A stretch of 64,000 bases of DNA from Alteribacter aurantiacus DSM 18675 (GCF_000429705.1 NZ_KE386941.1:1426001-1490000); one strand, 5' to 3'; counted from the first letter of the stretch, positions 16,169 through 24,542 are shown. The notes: a model not told the origin generated them from the letters alone. Made by a program: numbers and translations.

Positions 16169-16366
16169 TTATCCTTCTAATCGTTGTAATTCGTTGCGAA
16201 GCCTCTCCAGAATGCGTTTGCTTTTCTCAATTTGCTTCTGATCGCTGGCTTGCATGGCATCAAAGAGCGTCTGGAGTTCGTAGTCAATTTCCATTTTTAA
16301 AACCGGAATACGTCTCTCACCGTCTCTTCGTTTTAGTGTTTGAATGACTTTTTCCATGTTCTCCAC
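16169..16366 (-). CDS. ykzI: YkzI-like small charged protein
   Basis: A 65-residue, highly charged, probably all-helical protein (TLKRRDGERRIPVLKMEIDYELQTLF, KSKRILERLRNELQRLEG). Position between suhB and yktB matches ykzI of B. subtilis, and the KRRDxxR-IPVL segment agrees with my recollection of that protein. No function is known. GGGGTG lies eight bases before the ATG. Confidence 0.65.
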   Translation of the reverse strand: MENMEKVIQTLKRRDGERRIPVLKMEIDYELQTLFDAMQASDQKQIEKSKRILERLRNELQRLEG

Positions 16367-16609
16367 ACCCCTTTTCTTTTCGTTACATTCTCGCGATCAA
16401 CGATTTATTTCCGCGTCTCTTAAGGATTACTATAAGTTATGAAAGCTCTACACAAGTTGCAACAAAATTATTTAATTATTTTTTTCTTTCCACTTTTTTT
16501 TGTTTTCTAAACCAATGGTGCTCAGAGAAGCACATTTTTTTTAAATTAACACCCCTTATGATAAACTATCGGCATGTAAGTATTTACGAAAAAGGAGTGA
16601 CTTCTGGAA

Positions 16610-17218
16610 ATGGATTTCAATGGTTTTTCCAAAGATGATTTTAATGTTTTTTATACTGATGGACTAGAAGAGAGAATGACATTAATTCGAGAAAAAATTC
16701 AACCAAAGTTCAAAGAAATTGGCGAAGACTTAACAGAAGAACTATCGGTCCTTTCCGGTGAGGAGATGTTCTTGCATATCGCACAACACGCTCGCCGTAA
16801 GAAAAACCCGCCCAACGACACTTGGCTAGCCATTGCTCCTAACAAGCGCGGGTATAAAATGCTTCCACATTTTCAAGTAGGTTTATTTGATGATCACGTG
16901 TTTGTATGGTTGGCATACATCTATGAATTGCCGAACAAAGAAGATAAAGCATCAACACTCCTTGATAACATCGGGAATGTGAAGGAACTTCCTAGAGATT
17001 TTATGGTATCTCTTGACCATACCCAAAAAAACGCCTTTCCAATAACAGATGAAGAAGCACTTGAAAAAGGACTGGAACGCTTTCGTGATGTAAAAAAAGG
17101 TGAATTCCTTATCGGAAAACAAATCATGTCCGATGACCCCCTTTTAAAAGACGGGGACCGCTTCTTAAACACAGTCAAAGAAACGTTTGAAACATTAATG
17201 CCTCTATATAAATTGTAG
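16610..17218 (+). CDS. yktB: YktB-like UPF0637 (DUF1054) protein
   Basis: A 202-residue cytosolic protein beginning MDFNGFSKDDFNVFYTDGLE. It contains HARRKKNPPNDTWLAIAPNKRGYKMLPHFQVGLFDDHVFVWLA, characteristic of the UPF0637 family in Firmicutes. A structure is known for the family but no activity. AAGGAGTG precedes the ATG by ten bases. It stands alone between divergent ykzI and the thiamine genes. Confidence 0.88.
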   Translation: MDFNGFSKDDFNVFYTDGLEERMTLIREKIQPKFKEIGEDLTEELSVLSGEEMFLHIAQHARRKKNPPNDTWLAIAPNKRGYKMLPHFQVGLFDDHVFVWLAYIYELPNKEDKASTLLDNIGNVKELPRDFMVSLDHTQKNAFPITDEEALEKGLERFRDVKKGEFLIGKQIMSDDPLLKDGDRFLNTVKETFETLMPLYKL

Positions 17219-17224
17219 AAAATA

Positions 17225-17254
17225 TGCAGCCCTTACGTTTACCGGGCTGCATTA
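17225..17254 (+). terminator. Hairpin after yktB
   Basis: ATGCAGCCC pairs with GGGCTGCAT around an 11-base loop. The downstream bases are only weakly T-rich. Confidence 0.6.
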
Positions 17255-17381
17255 CTTGTATAAAGGTATGTGACATAAATTTGTCCTCATCTTTTTCTTA
17301 TGGAATGGTACACACCTTGTTTTTCGAAAGAAGAATTTGGGAAAAGGAAATCTATTAGTATTTTGTGAAAGGAAGATGAGG

Positions 17382-18194
17382 ATGGATAAGAAAATCACCC
17401 AATTAAAACAAGCGATCGTGGAGACCTCGCCACTTATACACAACATAACAAACGTCGTCGTGACGAATTTTACCGCAAATGGATTGTATGCATTAGGAGC
17501 TTCGCCAGTCATGGCATATGCAAAAGAAGAAGTTGCTGATATGGTTTCCATTTCCAATGGCCTAGTATTAAATATCGGTACACTTACAGAACCTGATATA
17601 GAAGCGATGCTCATTGCAGGACGCTCAGCCAATGAACATCGTATTCCCGTTGTACTCGATCCTGTAGGAGTAGGAGCGACCTCGTATCGAACTGAAACAG
17701 CTAAAAAGCTTCTAAATGAAGTAGATATTACTTTACTTCGTGGGAACTTAGGCGAAATAAGTAATTTGATTGACGAGCACGTGAAAATGAAGGGCGTTGA
17801 TTCCAATACCGATCAGAGTGACGCCATCTCTGTAGCAAAAAAAGCCGCTAAAACGTTTAACACACTCGTTGCACTCACGGGTAAAGTAGATGTGATTACA
17901 GATGGGGAACGAACGTTAAAAATAAGTAACGGCTCGTCTCGACTAACCAAAGTCACTGGAACGGGGTGTCTACTGTCCTCTGTCGCATCTGCTTTTTTAG
18001 CCGTAAGTGACGATCGATTAGAAGCAGTGGCATGTGCTGTCACCTTTTATGGTATTGCTTCAGAAGTAGCTGATGATAAAAGTAAGTCCTTAGGAATTGG
18101 GCATTTCCAGTCTTACTTTTTGGATGAAATTGAACAATTATCTGAAAAAGAAATATCCAATCGAATCTCTATTGAAAGGGAAGGAGGAGCTTAA
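17382..18194 (+). CDS. thiM: Hydroxyethylthiazole kinase
   Basis: A 270-residue ribokinase-fold enzyme phosphorylating 4-methyl-5-(2-hydroxyethyl)thiazole in thiamine salvage. HNITNVVVTNFTANGLYALGASPVMAYAKEE is diagnostic; VLDPVGVGAT and the ATP-site TGTGCLLSS are present. The reading frame is open from 17337, but AAAGGAAG six bases before ATG 17382 and family length favour this start. Stop and thiD start are contiguous. No TPP riboswitch is seen in the 160 bases upstream. Confidence 0.93.
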   Translation: MDKKITQLKQAIVETSPLIHNITNVVVTNFTANGLYALGASPVMAYAKEEVADMVSISNGLVLNIGTLTEPDIEAMLIAGRSANEHRIPVVLDPVGVGATSYRTETAKKLLNEVDITLLRGNLGEISNLIDEHVKMKGVDSNTDQSDAISVAKKAAKTFNTLVALTGKVDVITDGERTLKISNGSSRLTKVTGTGCLLSSVASAFLAVSDDRLEAVACAVTFYGIASEVADDKSKSLGIGHFQSYFLDEIEQLSEKEISNRISIEREGGA

Positions 18195-19037
18195 ATGATA
18201 AAAACAGCATTAACGATTGCCGGTTCAGACTCAGGAGGCGGCGCAGGCATACAAGCAGATTTAAAGACTTTTCAAGAACATGGTGTATTCGGTATGAGTG
18301 CACTAACTGCTGTTACCGCTCAAAACACATTAGGAGTGCAAGGGGTTTACCCAGTAGAGCCTGAAGCAGTACAAGAACAGCTATCCTCTATAGGAGATGA
18401 CTTTAACATAGGGGCTGTTAAAACGGGGATGCTCTTCGATCGTCGACGTATTGAAGTCGTAGTATCTGCTATACACAAATACCAATGGACAAATGTGGTA
18501 GTTGACCCTGTGATGATTGCAAAAGGTGGCGACTCTTTATTAAATGAGACGGCCCACCAAACCCTAATGGACCAACTGCTTCCCGTTACCGATGTTATAA
18601 CTCCAAACATCCCAGAAGCTGAAGCGTTGACGGGGCTTAGTATTAAAACGATGTCAGACCGTAAAGAAGCGGCAATTCAATTACATAAAGCTGGAGCTAA
18701 AAATGTCGTTATCAAGGGCGGTCATGATGATTCAACGAGGGTTGTGATCGACTTACTTTACGACGGAGAGCGTTTCATCTATTTCGAGTTACCAAGAATT
18801 GACTCAAAAGACACACATGGCACGGGCTGTACTTTTGCAGCATCCCTTACTTCCGAATTATCACTTGGGTCATCTATTCAAGATGCTGTAAAAAAAGCGA
18901 AGATATTCGTTCACATGGCCATTCTAAAAGCTTCTTCACTTGGTTCCGGACATGGCCCGACAAATCACGGCGCACTGAGAGCACATCCGAAAGAATCTGT
19001 TCAACTATTAGAAGAGGTGAAAGTATGGGAAGAGTAG
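18195..19037 (+). CDS. thiD: Hydroxymethylpyrimidine (phospho)kinase
   Basis: A 280-residue kinase of the ThiD/PdxK group. TIAGSDSGGGAGIQADLKTFQ, VVDPVMIAKGGDSLL and the anion-hole DTHGTGCTFAASLT are all present. It would phosphorylate hydroxymethylpyrimidine for thiamine salvage. Bacillus ThiD paralogues can also act on pyridoxine, but the operon context favours HMP. It overlaps thiE by 13 bases. Confidence 0.9.
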   Translation: MIKTALTIAGSDSGGGAGIQADLKTFQEHGVFGMSALTAVTAQNTLGVQGVYPVEPEAVQEQLSSIGDDFNIGAVKTGMLFDRRRIEVVVSAIHKYQWTNVVVDPVMIAKGGDSLLNETAHQTLMDQLLPVTDVITPNIPEAEALTGLSIKTMSDRKEAAIQLHKAGAKNVVIKGGHDDSTRVVIDLLYDGERFIYFELPRIDSKDTHGTGCTFAASLTSELSLGSSIQDAVKKAKIFVHMAILKASSLGSGHGPTNHGALRAHPKESVQLLEEVKVWEE

Positions 19038-19696
19038 ACCCTCTCCAATTAAAACGGGCATTGCGCGTCTATTTTATAGGAGGAACACGAGACTGTAAAT
19101 TGCCTTTTCCCCTTGTCTTAAATGAGGCCATATCCGGCGGTATTACTATGTTTCAATTTCGTGAAAAGGGTCCAGGTTCTTTAGAAGGACAGATGAAAGA
19201 AGCCCTTGCACAGCAACTTTTTTCACAATGTCAAGAAGCTTCCATTCCTTTTGTTATCAACGATGATGTAGATCTTGCCATTAAGCTAGATGCTGATGGG
19301 GTTCATGTAGGCCAAGAGGATGAAGAGGCGAAACAAGTGCGAGAGAAAATTGGTAAAGAAAAAATCCTAGGAGTTTCTGCTCATACCCTTGAAGAAGCAC
19401 TAACTGCCATTGATGCTGGTGCCGACTATTTAGGTATTGGGCCCATTTTTGAAACGAGTTCTAAAGCTGATGCAAAAGAATTGAAAGGGCCTGAATGGAT
19501 TCGAGAACTAAGAAGAAACGGTATTGATATTCCTCTAGTCGCGATAGGTGGAATTACGGTGGAGAACGGTAATCAAGTCTTAAAAGCCGGAGCTGATGGC
19601 TTGAGTGTTATTTCAGCCATTTCCCGTGCCCCATCCCCAAATGAAGCAGCCAAATCACTGATAACACTCTATAAAGGATTTGAGAAAAATCACTGA
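19025..19696 (+). CDS. thiE: Thiamine-phosphate synthase
   Basis: A 223-residue TIM-barrel enzyme joining HMP-pyrophosphate and thiazole phosphate. MFQFREKGPGS, FVINDDVDLAIKLDADGVHVGQED, LGIGPIFETSSKADA and PLVAIGGITVEN are the expected phosphate and metal segments. It completes a thiMDE salvage operon. GAAGAGGTG lies before the ATG inside thiD. Confidence 0.93.
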   Translation: MGRVDPLQLKRALRVYFIGGTRDCKLPFPLVLNEAISGGITMFQFREKGPGSLEGQMKEALAQQLFSQCQEASIPFVINDDVDLAIKLDADGVHVGQEDEEAKQVREKIGKEKILGVSAHTLEEALTAIDAGADYLGIGPIFETSSKADAKELKGPEWIRELRRNGIDIPLVAIGGITVENGNQVLKAGADGLSVISAISRAPSPNEAAKSLITLYKGFEKNH

Positions 19697-19706
19697 CATA
19701 AATGAA

Positions 19707-19742
19707 CCGGTAGAAGCATCGACGGATCGATACTTCTACCGG
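19707..19742. terminator. Perfect hairpin after thiE
   Basis: CCGGTAGAAG and CTTCTACCGG pair perfectly. No U tract follows on either strand, so it may stabilise the 3' end or terminate inefficiently. Confidence 0.55.
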
Positions 19743-19791
19743 AATCATGATGTTCTCAGATGGGACACCTTTTGACAGAAAGTAGATTTTA

Positions 19792-20064
19792 TTACATTTT
19801 CACAATCGCTTCATCAATCTCTTTTGCTTTTTTAACAACATGATACGGGCTTTGTCCACTTTGCTTTTCATACTCTTTAAACGCTTGCTTTTCCTCTGCT
19901 TTTGAGGGAACAATTTTTTTGTATCTTCCGTAAAGGGTTTCCAAAACATCTTTTTCAACGCCTTTACCATATGCTTGATCAATAGCTTCAAAGAAGTTCA
20001 CCACATCGATTACTTCTTCCTTCGACCACTCTACAGAGATTGGGATATTCACTTCACCTTTCAT
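19792..20064 (-). CDS. yktA: YktA-like UPF0223 protein
   Basis: A 90-residue, acidic helical protein. IPISVEWSKEEVIDVVNFFEAIDQAYGKGV and LYGRYKKIVPSKAEEK match the UPF0223 family, a conserved Firmicutes protein of unknown function. ATG 20064 with GAGGTG six bases before it is chosen over the longer frame from 20082. Adjacent to speA as in B. subtilis. Confidence 0.85.
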   Translation of the reverse strand: MKGEVNIPISVEWSKEEVIDVVNFFEAIDQAYGKGVEKDVLETLYGRYKKIVPSKAEEKQAFKEYEKQSGQSPYHVVKKAKEIDEAIVKM

Positions 20065-20283
20065 ACCTAACACCTCTTTCATAAATTCGAAATACCTTTT
20101 TACTTAACGGATAAAATCATGGCCTAAAGTTGATATTTTGAGCAACCCATGTGATTCAGACCAGAAAATGCTTCCCCTCATGGGCTTAATTTGGTATACT
20201 CTGTTTGTTTTATACTAAGGATACCAAAGAGTCCACCTCTTTGAAACGTTCCAGCAATGATTATACAGTAGAGGTGAAAATAC

Positions 20284-21771
20284 GTGTACAAAAAAGATCA
20301 AGGTCTTACACCGTTGTTTGACGGATTGTTAAAACATGCGGCAACAAATCCAACCCAGTTTCATATTCCTGGGCATAAAAAAGGATCCGGAATGGACCCA
20401 CGCTTTCGTGAATTTATTGGAGAAAATGCTTTATCCATAGACTTAATTAACATAGCACCTCTTGATGACCTTCACCATCCACAAGGGATGATCAGAGAAG
20501 CTCAAGACTTGGCTGCCGAAGCTTTTGGAGCTGACCACACTTTTTTCTCAGTCCAAGGTACAAGCGGTGCGATCATGACAATGATCATGAGTGTTTGTGG
20601 ACCTGGGGACAAGATTATTGTGCCTCGAAACGTCCATAAATCCATCATGAGTGCAATTGTTTTTTCTGGCGCAACACCGATATTTATCCACCCAGAAATT
20701 GACGTAGAGCTTGGCATATCTCATGGTATAACCACGTCCGCTGTAAAAAAAGCGCTTAAAGCGCATCCGGATGCAAAGGGCTTACTCGTTATCAATCCAA
20801 CATACTTTGGTGTATCAGCTAATTTAAAAGAGATTGTAACGTTAGCCCACTCTTACGACATACCCGTCCTTGTTGATGAAGCTCATGGTGTTCATATTCA
20901 TTTTCACGAAGACCTGCCTCTCTCTGCTATGCAAGCAGGTGCAGATATGGCTGCTACAAGCGTCCATAAGTTAGGTGGTTCTTTAACACAGAGCTCTGTA
21001 TTAAATGTAAAAGAAGGTCTCGTGAACGCCGATCGGGTTCAAAGTATTATTAGTATGCTTACAACCACCTCAACATCTTACCTTCTCTTAGCTTCACTTG
21101 ATGCAGCAAGGAAGCACCTTGCCACACAGGGACACCGTCTTGTGGAGAAAACGATTGAACTGGCCAATAATACACGTGAGCAAATCAATCAAATACCAGG
21201 CTTTACTTGTTATGGAATGGACATGCTCGATGATCATGCCATTTATGATATGGATCCTACAAAGCTTACCATATCAATTAAAGAGCTTGGAATGAATGGT
21301 TATGATGTTGAGACATGGTTAAGAGACCGTTATCAAATTGAAGTGGAGCTCTCTGACTTGTACAACATATTGTGTATTATCTCTTTTGGTGATACAAAGG
21401 AAACGACTGACCGCCTTATTCAAGCTCTTGAAGCTCTTTCCGAGGAGCAAATGAGTCACATTGAAAAAGGACATACACAAAAGGTGTCTGTCCATGTCCC
21501 AAATATTCCTACTTTAGCCCTGTCGCCACGAGACGCCTTTTATGCTGAAACAGAGGCAATCCGGTTAAACGAGTCGTCAGGTCGTGTGAGCGCAGAGTTT
21601 GTCATGGTATATCCACCAGGTATTCCAATTCTTATTCCCGGTGAGATTATTGAAGAAGAGAACTTATCTTACATCGCTAAAAACATGGATGCAGGTTTGC
21701 CTGTACAAGGGCCTGAGGACGCAAGCTTAGAATATATTCGAGTGATCCGAGAACATAAGGCGATTACGTAA
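20284..21771 (+). CDS. speA: Arginine decarboxylase-type Orn/Lys/Arg decarboxylase
   Basis: A 495-residue PLP enzyme of fold type I, group III. FHIPGHKKGSGMDP near the start, VDEAHGVH (PLP-ring Asp) and SVHKLGGSLTQSS with the Schiff-base Lys are visible. The C-terminal domain ends with VYPPGIPILIPGE, as in the family. The B. subtilis homologue makes agmatine for polyamine synthesis; synteny with the SR1 locus supports that role. GTG start seven bases after GAGGTG. Confidence 0.9.
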   Translation: MYKKDQGLTPLFDGLLKHAATNPTQFHIPGHKKGSGMDPRFREFIGENALSIDLINIAPLDDLHHPQGMIREAQDLAAEAFGADHTFFSVQGTSGAIMTMIMSVCGPGDKIIVPRNVHKSIMSAIVFSGATPIFIHPEIDVELGISHGITTSAVKKALKAHPDAKGLLVINPTYFGVSANLKEIVTLAHSYDIPVLVDEAHGVHIHFHEDLPLSAMQAGADMAATSVHKLGGSLTQSSVLNVKEGLVNADRVQSIISMLTTTSTSYLLLASLDAARKHLATQGHRLVEKTIELANNTREQINQIPGFTCYGMDMLDDHAIYDMDPTKLTISIKELGMNGYDVETWLRDRYQIEVELSDLYNILCIISFGDTKETTDRLIQALEALSEEQMSHIEKGHTQKVSVHVPNIPTLALSPRDAFYAETEAIRLNESSGRVSAEFVMVYPPGIPILIPGEIIEEENLSYIAKNMDAGLPVQGPEDASLEYIRVIREHKAIT

Positions 21772-21786
21772 CCATTTACGATAGCT

Positions 21787-21822
21787 ACAAAAATGGCTCC
21801 CTCTATTGAGGGAGCCATTTCA
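21787..21822. terminator. Terminator shared by speA and SR1
   Basis: AAATGGCTCCCTC pairs with GAGGGAGCCATTT around a four-base loop. The T run is stronger on the minus strand (SR1 side). Confidence 0.9.
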
Positions 21823-21828
21823 TGTAAC

Positions 21829-21960
21829 TTATTCTTCGTTATTCATAAGTGATGCTTCATCAGTACACTGCTCACAGCAATTTCCATAAAGTGTAGAAAC
21901 CTTCTCGTTTTCATAATGCTCGATAACCTTCTCACAGCCTTGACAAACAATGACACCCAT
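21829..21960 (-). CDS. sr1P: GapA-binding peptide SR1P
   Basis: A 43-residue peptide starting MGVIVCQGCEKVIEHYENEK and continuing VSTLYGNCCEQC. B. subtilis SR1P has the same layout: MGTIVCQDC, an acidic centre, KVTTLYG and CCGQC. The Cys pairs probably bind zinc. SR1P binds glyceraldehyde-3-phosphate dehydrogenase GapA and promotes its interaction with RNase J1, whose gene rnjA is also in this window. GGAGTGGAG lies just before the ATG. Confidence 0.9.
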   Translation of the reverse strand: MGVIVCQGCEKVIEHYENEKVSTLYGNCCEQCTDEASLMNNEE

Positions 21961-21985
21961 GTAGCTCCACTCCTTCAAATGTTTT

Positions 21986-21999
21986 TGTAAGCGTTTTCT
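21986..21999 (-). promoter_or_regulatory. cre-like CcpA site in the SR1 leader
   Basis: AGAAAACGCTTACA on the minus strand differs from the cre consensus TGAAANCGNTTNCA only at the first base. It lies just after the predicted start, suited to roadblock repression by CcpA. Confidence 0.6.
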
Positions 22000-22007
22000 T
22001 TAATGCT

Positions 22008-22037
22008 ATTATAGTATGACACATTACGAAGTGTCAA
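22008..22037 (-). promoter_or_regulatory. SR1 promoter with CcpN-type box
   Basis: TTGACA, 18 bases, TATAAT: both boxes are perfect. The 11-mer TGTGTCATACT (22013-22023) fits TRTGHYATAYW, the CcpN recognition motif as I remember it, and overlaps the -10 box. The same region forms TGACAC-TTCGTAAT-GTGTCA. CcpN represses sr1 in B. subtilis under glycolytic conditions. Confidence 0.75.
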
Positions 22038-22094
22038 CCTCTTTAGTTAAACTTATTGTATGTATTAATAATTAATGTGACATACTATTTAAGC

Positions 22095-22125
22095 AAAAAG
22101 GGCGCGCATCCCGTAGGATGCGCGT
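22095..22125 (-). terminator. Terminator of the DUF3055 gene
   Basis: ACGCGCATCC pairs with GGATGCGCGC around TACG, followed by CCTTTTT on the minus strand. Confidence 0.85.
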
Positions 22126-22130
22126 ATACG

Positions 22131-22424
22131 TTAATATTGTTCAACGATTGTTACTGAAGGTAATTCCTCTCGCAGAAAAGAAGCTACCTCTTCAGCATCC
22201 TCTTTGTGTTTAATGTGAAATGCTTTCATGATCGGTTCTGGCTCTTGAGTGTCATCTAGAGAAAGTAGTGTCGAACGTCCCGTCTGCATACAAATAACCA
22301 TCGCTTTACCAAAGAACATGTTCGTGTACATAATTGCAAAGTCATACCTGTGGTAATCAGTAGCAATGCCAACAAAACGAACGTTTACTTGTTCTACTTC
22401 ATCGTAAAGCCGATCCCATTTCAC
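22131..22424 (-). CDS. DUF3055-type conserved protein
   Basis: A 97-residue soluble protein. VRFVGIATDYHRYDFAIMYTNMFFGKAMVICMQTGRSTLLSLDD resembles the DUF3055/SAV0927 family of Firmicutes, of unknown function. The longest frame starts at 22445, but AAGGAGG lies inside it. GTG 22424 with eight-base spacing is the better start. It stands alone with its own terminator. Confidence 0.75.
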   Translation of the reverse strand: MKWDRLYDEVEQVNVRFVGIATDYHRYDFAIMYTNMFFGKAMVICMQTGRSTLLSLDDTQEPEPIMKAFHIKHKEDAEEVASFLREELPSVTIVEQY

Positions 22425-22499
22425 ATTCTCCGCCTCCTTATGCAATATTCATAATTATATGAAAATTAATAAGACAGAGCAACTTAACTGCTCAAGAGG

Positions 22500-22931
22500 T
22501 TATAAGAATTTGCCTTTTGCTTCTATAAAATTCGCCAACTCTTCTGTAAAGAGGAGGTCTTGGTTTGTTAATGGGTACACATCCGTGCTAATTCTTATGG
22601 AAAAGATATAGGATACCTTTCCTTTTTTTGTTACAGGGATGAGTAGCGTTTGTTTTTTGCCTTCTTTTAATACGACGGAACTTTTTTTCCCGCACATGCC
22701 TAGAAATCCAAACCCAAACATGCGCTCTTTCCCTAAATCTTCCTTTGTACCAAGAATGTGTACCGGCCTTACACTCTCATCCACTTTATAAACAATCACG
22801 ACAACATTTCTTTGTGCACCATTGAAAATGGCTTGACCAACCCTGCCTATAAAATCTTTTTCGTCCTTCGCGTAATCATAAGCAAGACCGACTTCCAACC
22901 GTAACTCATCTAACAGATCCGACTTGTTCAT
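22500..22931 (-). CDS. Conserved hypothetical, possible GAF-like fold
   Basis: A 143-residue protein. ELRLEVGLAYDYAKDEKDFIGRVGQAIF is followed by alternating strands (NVVVIVYKVDESVRPVHILG, KQTLLIPVTKKGKVSYIFSIRI) and an LFTEELANFIEAKGKF helix. The strand-helix order and closing helix recall small GAF domains, but no cofactor motif is visible. I do not recognise the family with certainty. ATG 22931 is preferred over a GTG four codons earlier on ribosome-site spacing. Confidence 0.6.
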   Translation of the reverse strand: MNKSDLLDELRLEVGLAYDYAKDEKDFIGRVGQAIFNGAQRNVVVIVYKVDESVRPVHILGTKEDLGKERMFGFGFLGMCGKKSSVVLKEGKKQTLLIPVTKKGKVSYIFSIRISTDVYPLTNQDLLFTEELANFIEAKGKFL

Positions 22932-23217
22932 CGCTGTAATCACCTGCCATTCAAATCCTTAATCCGATCTTTTATTTTTTTCGAGCATAACACATATGAT
23001 CACTGGAACGTGTCGCCTTTTGTCATATGAGTTGAATTTTCTATAGATTTTTTTAGTATTTTCCACATTGTGTTAGGAATTGTAATATTAGTGGATGAAT
23101 TTCAAAACGTTAGGAACGAATTCGCCCTCATAAATCATATGTGTTTTTCTATAAGAGAAGAACTGTCCTATTTTTTTAATCAGTATAGCTATTAGTCAGA
23201 AAGTCTATTAATTATAT

Positions 23218-23450
23218 GTGAAGTGCCCTGTCCTCTTATCATGCGTAACTAAACGATAGAAGCGATACACCTGTGCCAGTGAAGACTGTGTACATCGCGA
23301 GTTCTCTGCGAGTTGATTAGACGCAGAACACTACGAAGTGTTACTTGCAGAGGAAGAAGCAGGGTATCTTCTGGCTCGCCAGCACCTCTGGGGAAAGGGA
23401 GCCCATGGTGTGAAGCGGACATTACATACTGACGCAAGTGGGATATTCAC
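23218..23450. ncRNA. 233-bp highly structured intergenic element (RNA or mobile repeat)
   Basis: The ends close as GTGAA(gtg)CCC with GGG(ata)TTCAC. Inside, on the plus strand: GCGAT(a)CACA with TGTG(ta)CATCGC (imperfect); CTCTGCGAGT with ACTTGCAGAG (one wobble), enclosing AACACT-ACGA-AGTGTT; CTGG-CTCG-CCAG; and CACC with GGTG around TGGG/CCCA. The GC content is well above the flanks. Open frames in it are not protein-like. It could be a structured RNA, or a non-autonomous repeat folding as single strand. The strand is uncertain, and nothing next to it is obviously its target. Confidence 0.6.
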
Positions 23451-23684
23451 TTTTTATACAACAAAAAAGGCTAGGGCAAGAAATGTTAAGATAATAACCC
23501 TAATCAATCTACTCAATAAGCAAAGCTACAGAAACACTCCCGACTAAAAACACTCATCCCCTTCCCGCAGAAGGTGATGTATCGCTCAGGAGTCATGTAT
23601 TTGCATCGCAATTGGTTTAAAATATTAGGATTTTCGTTTATCTTAACACTTTTGACCTAGCCACTTTCCTTAGTATTCCTGTAT

Positions 23685-24542
23685 TTATTCAATATGTTTA
23701 GGGTTAAGTGGTTCGTATCCCTTCTCACGTAACCCATTTACCATATCTTCAAGAGCTTCATAAGTAAAGGAGCGGTCGTGCATAAGAAGGTTCGCTCCAT
23801 TTCTCAGAAATTCCGTCTCAACCATAATCTCAGCCAAGGCTTTCGCTTCCATATAATCAGCATTGTAATCATAGCCATATGTCCAATTCATCCACTGCAT
23901 GCCCTCTTCTTCAATTAACTGCTTAGTATACTCCGTATTTACTCCAAAAGGCGCACGGTAAAAACGAGGGCGCTCACCTGTAACCTCTTCTATTAAATCA
24001 TTCAAGTCCATTATTTCCTTATATTGTTCATCTTCCGTTAAGTCGCTCATGTTTGGGTGATTCATCGTATGATTTCCAATCTCAAATCCGAGATCATAAA
24101 TTTCTTTTAATTCTTCTTTCCCTTCATCGGACTGTAAAAAGTGGCCGTTCACAAAAAAGATAGCCCCTGCATCTAATTCTACTAGAGCTTCAGCCATATC
24201 AACTCCATGACGATCAGGAGCGTCATCAATAGTTAGAAGAACGACCTTTTCTTCAAGGTTTTCATCTAACGGTTGTACGGTGTGATCACCGGCAAGGTAA
24301 TGAGTTGTTTCGAGTTCCTCGCTCGCTTCCTCTTCATCAGCTGTCTCATCTTCGTTTTCTTCTTCGGTAAGGTCCGGCTCTTCTTCTATCTCGTCATCAT
24401 GGAAAGTGTCATCTTCATCAACATCGGACTCTTCGTTCGAATCATATGTATTGCTTTCAACTGTCTCTTCCGTTTCTTCTCCATTACTACACCCTGCGAA
24501 TATAAGGATGGCTACACTTAGACCACCTAAAGCTTTTTTCAT
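23685..24542 (-). CDS. Polysaccharide deacetylase lipoprotein with acidic linker
   Basis: A 285-residue surface protein. The signal peptide ends in lipobox IFAGC (Cys about 18). Residues about 21-80 are a linker made mostly of Glu, Asp, Ser and Thr. The NodB-type deacetylase follows: TIDDAPD (metal Asp pair), GNHTMNHPNM (HxxxxH), RAPFG and a final LLMHDR. It should deacetylate peptidoglycan or another cell-surface glycan outside the membrane. Motif 1 has TIDD where TFDD is usual. Substrate unknown. It has its own ribosome site (GAGGGG). Confidence 0.85.
   Translation of the reverse strand: MKKALGGLSVAILIFAGCSNGEETEETVESNTYDSNEESDVDEDDTFHDDEIEEEPDLTEEENEDETADEEEASEELETTHYLAGDHTVQPLDENLEEKVVLLTIDDAPDRHGVDMAEALVELDAGAIFFVNGHFLQSDEGKEELKEIYDLGFEIGNHTMNHPNMSDLTEDEQYKEIMDLNDLIEEVTGERPRFYRAPFGVNTEYTKQLIEEEGMQWMNWTYGYDYNADYMEAKALAEIMVETEFLRNGANLLMHDRSFTYEALEDMVNGLREKGYEPLNPKHIE

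Larger units (their letters stand above)
21786..22001 (-). ncRNA. sr1: SR1-like dual-function RNA
   Basis: The transcript is predicted from its sigma-A promoter to the terminator shared with speA. It encodes the SR1P peptide and lies next to speA, as SR1 does in B. subtilis. There the RNA base-pairs with ahrC mRNA to block its translation, and its peptide binds GapA. The coding and promoter parts are clear. The ahrC-pairing segments cannot be verified without the target. The 5' end is inferred from the -10 position. Confidence 0.75.

Noticed and set aside
17219..17381. TPP riboswitch before thiM
   Set aside because: The conserved core segments are not present on the plus strand; only a yktB terminator hairpin is seen.
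23338..23547. Open frames on both strands inside the 23.2-23.5 kb element
   Set aside because: Composition follows the hairpins of the structured element; no ribosome site or recognisable domain.
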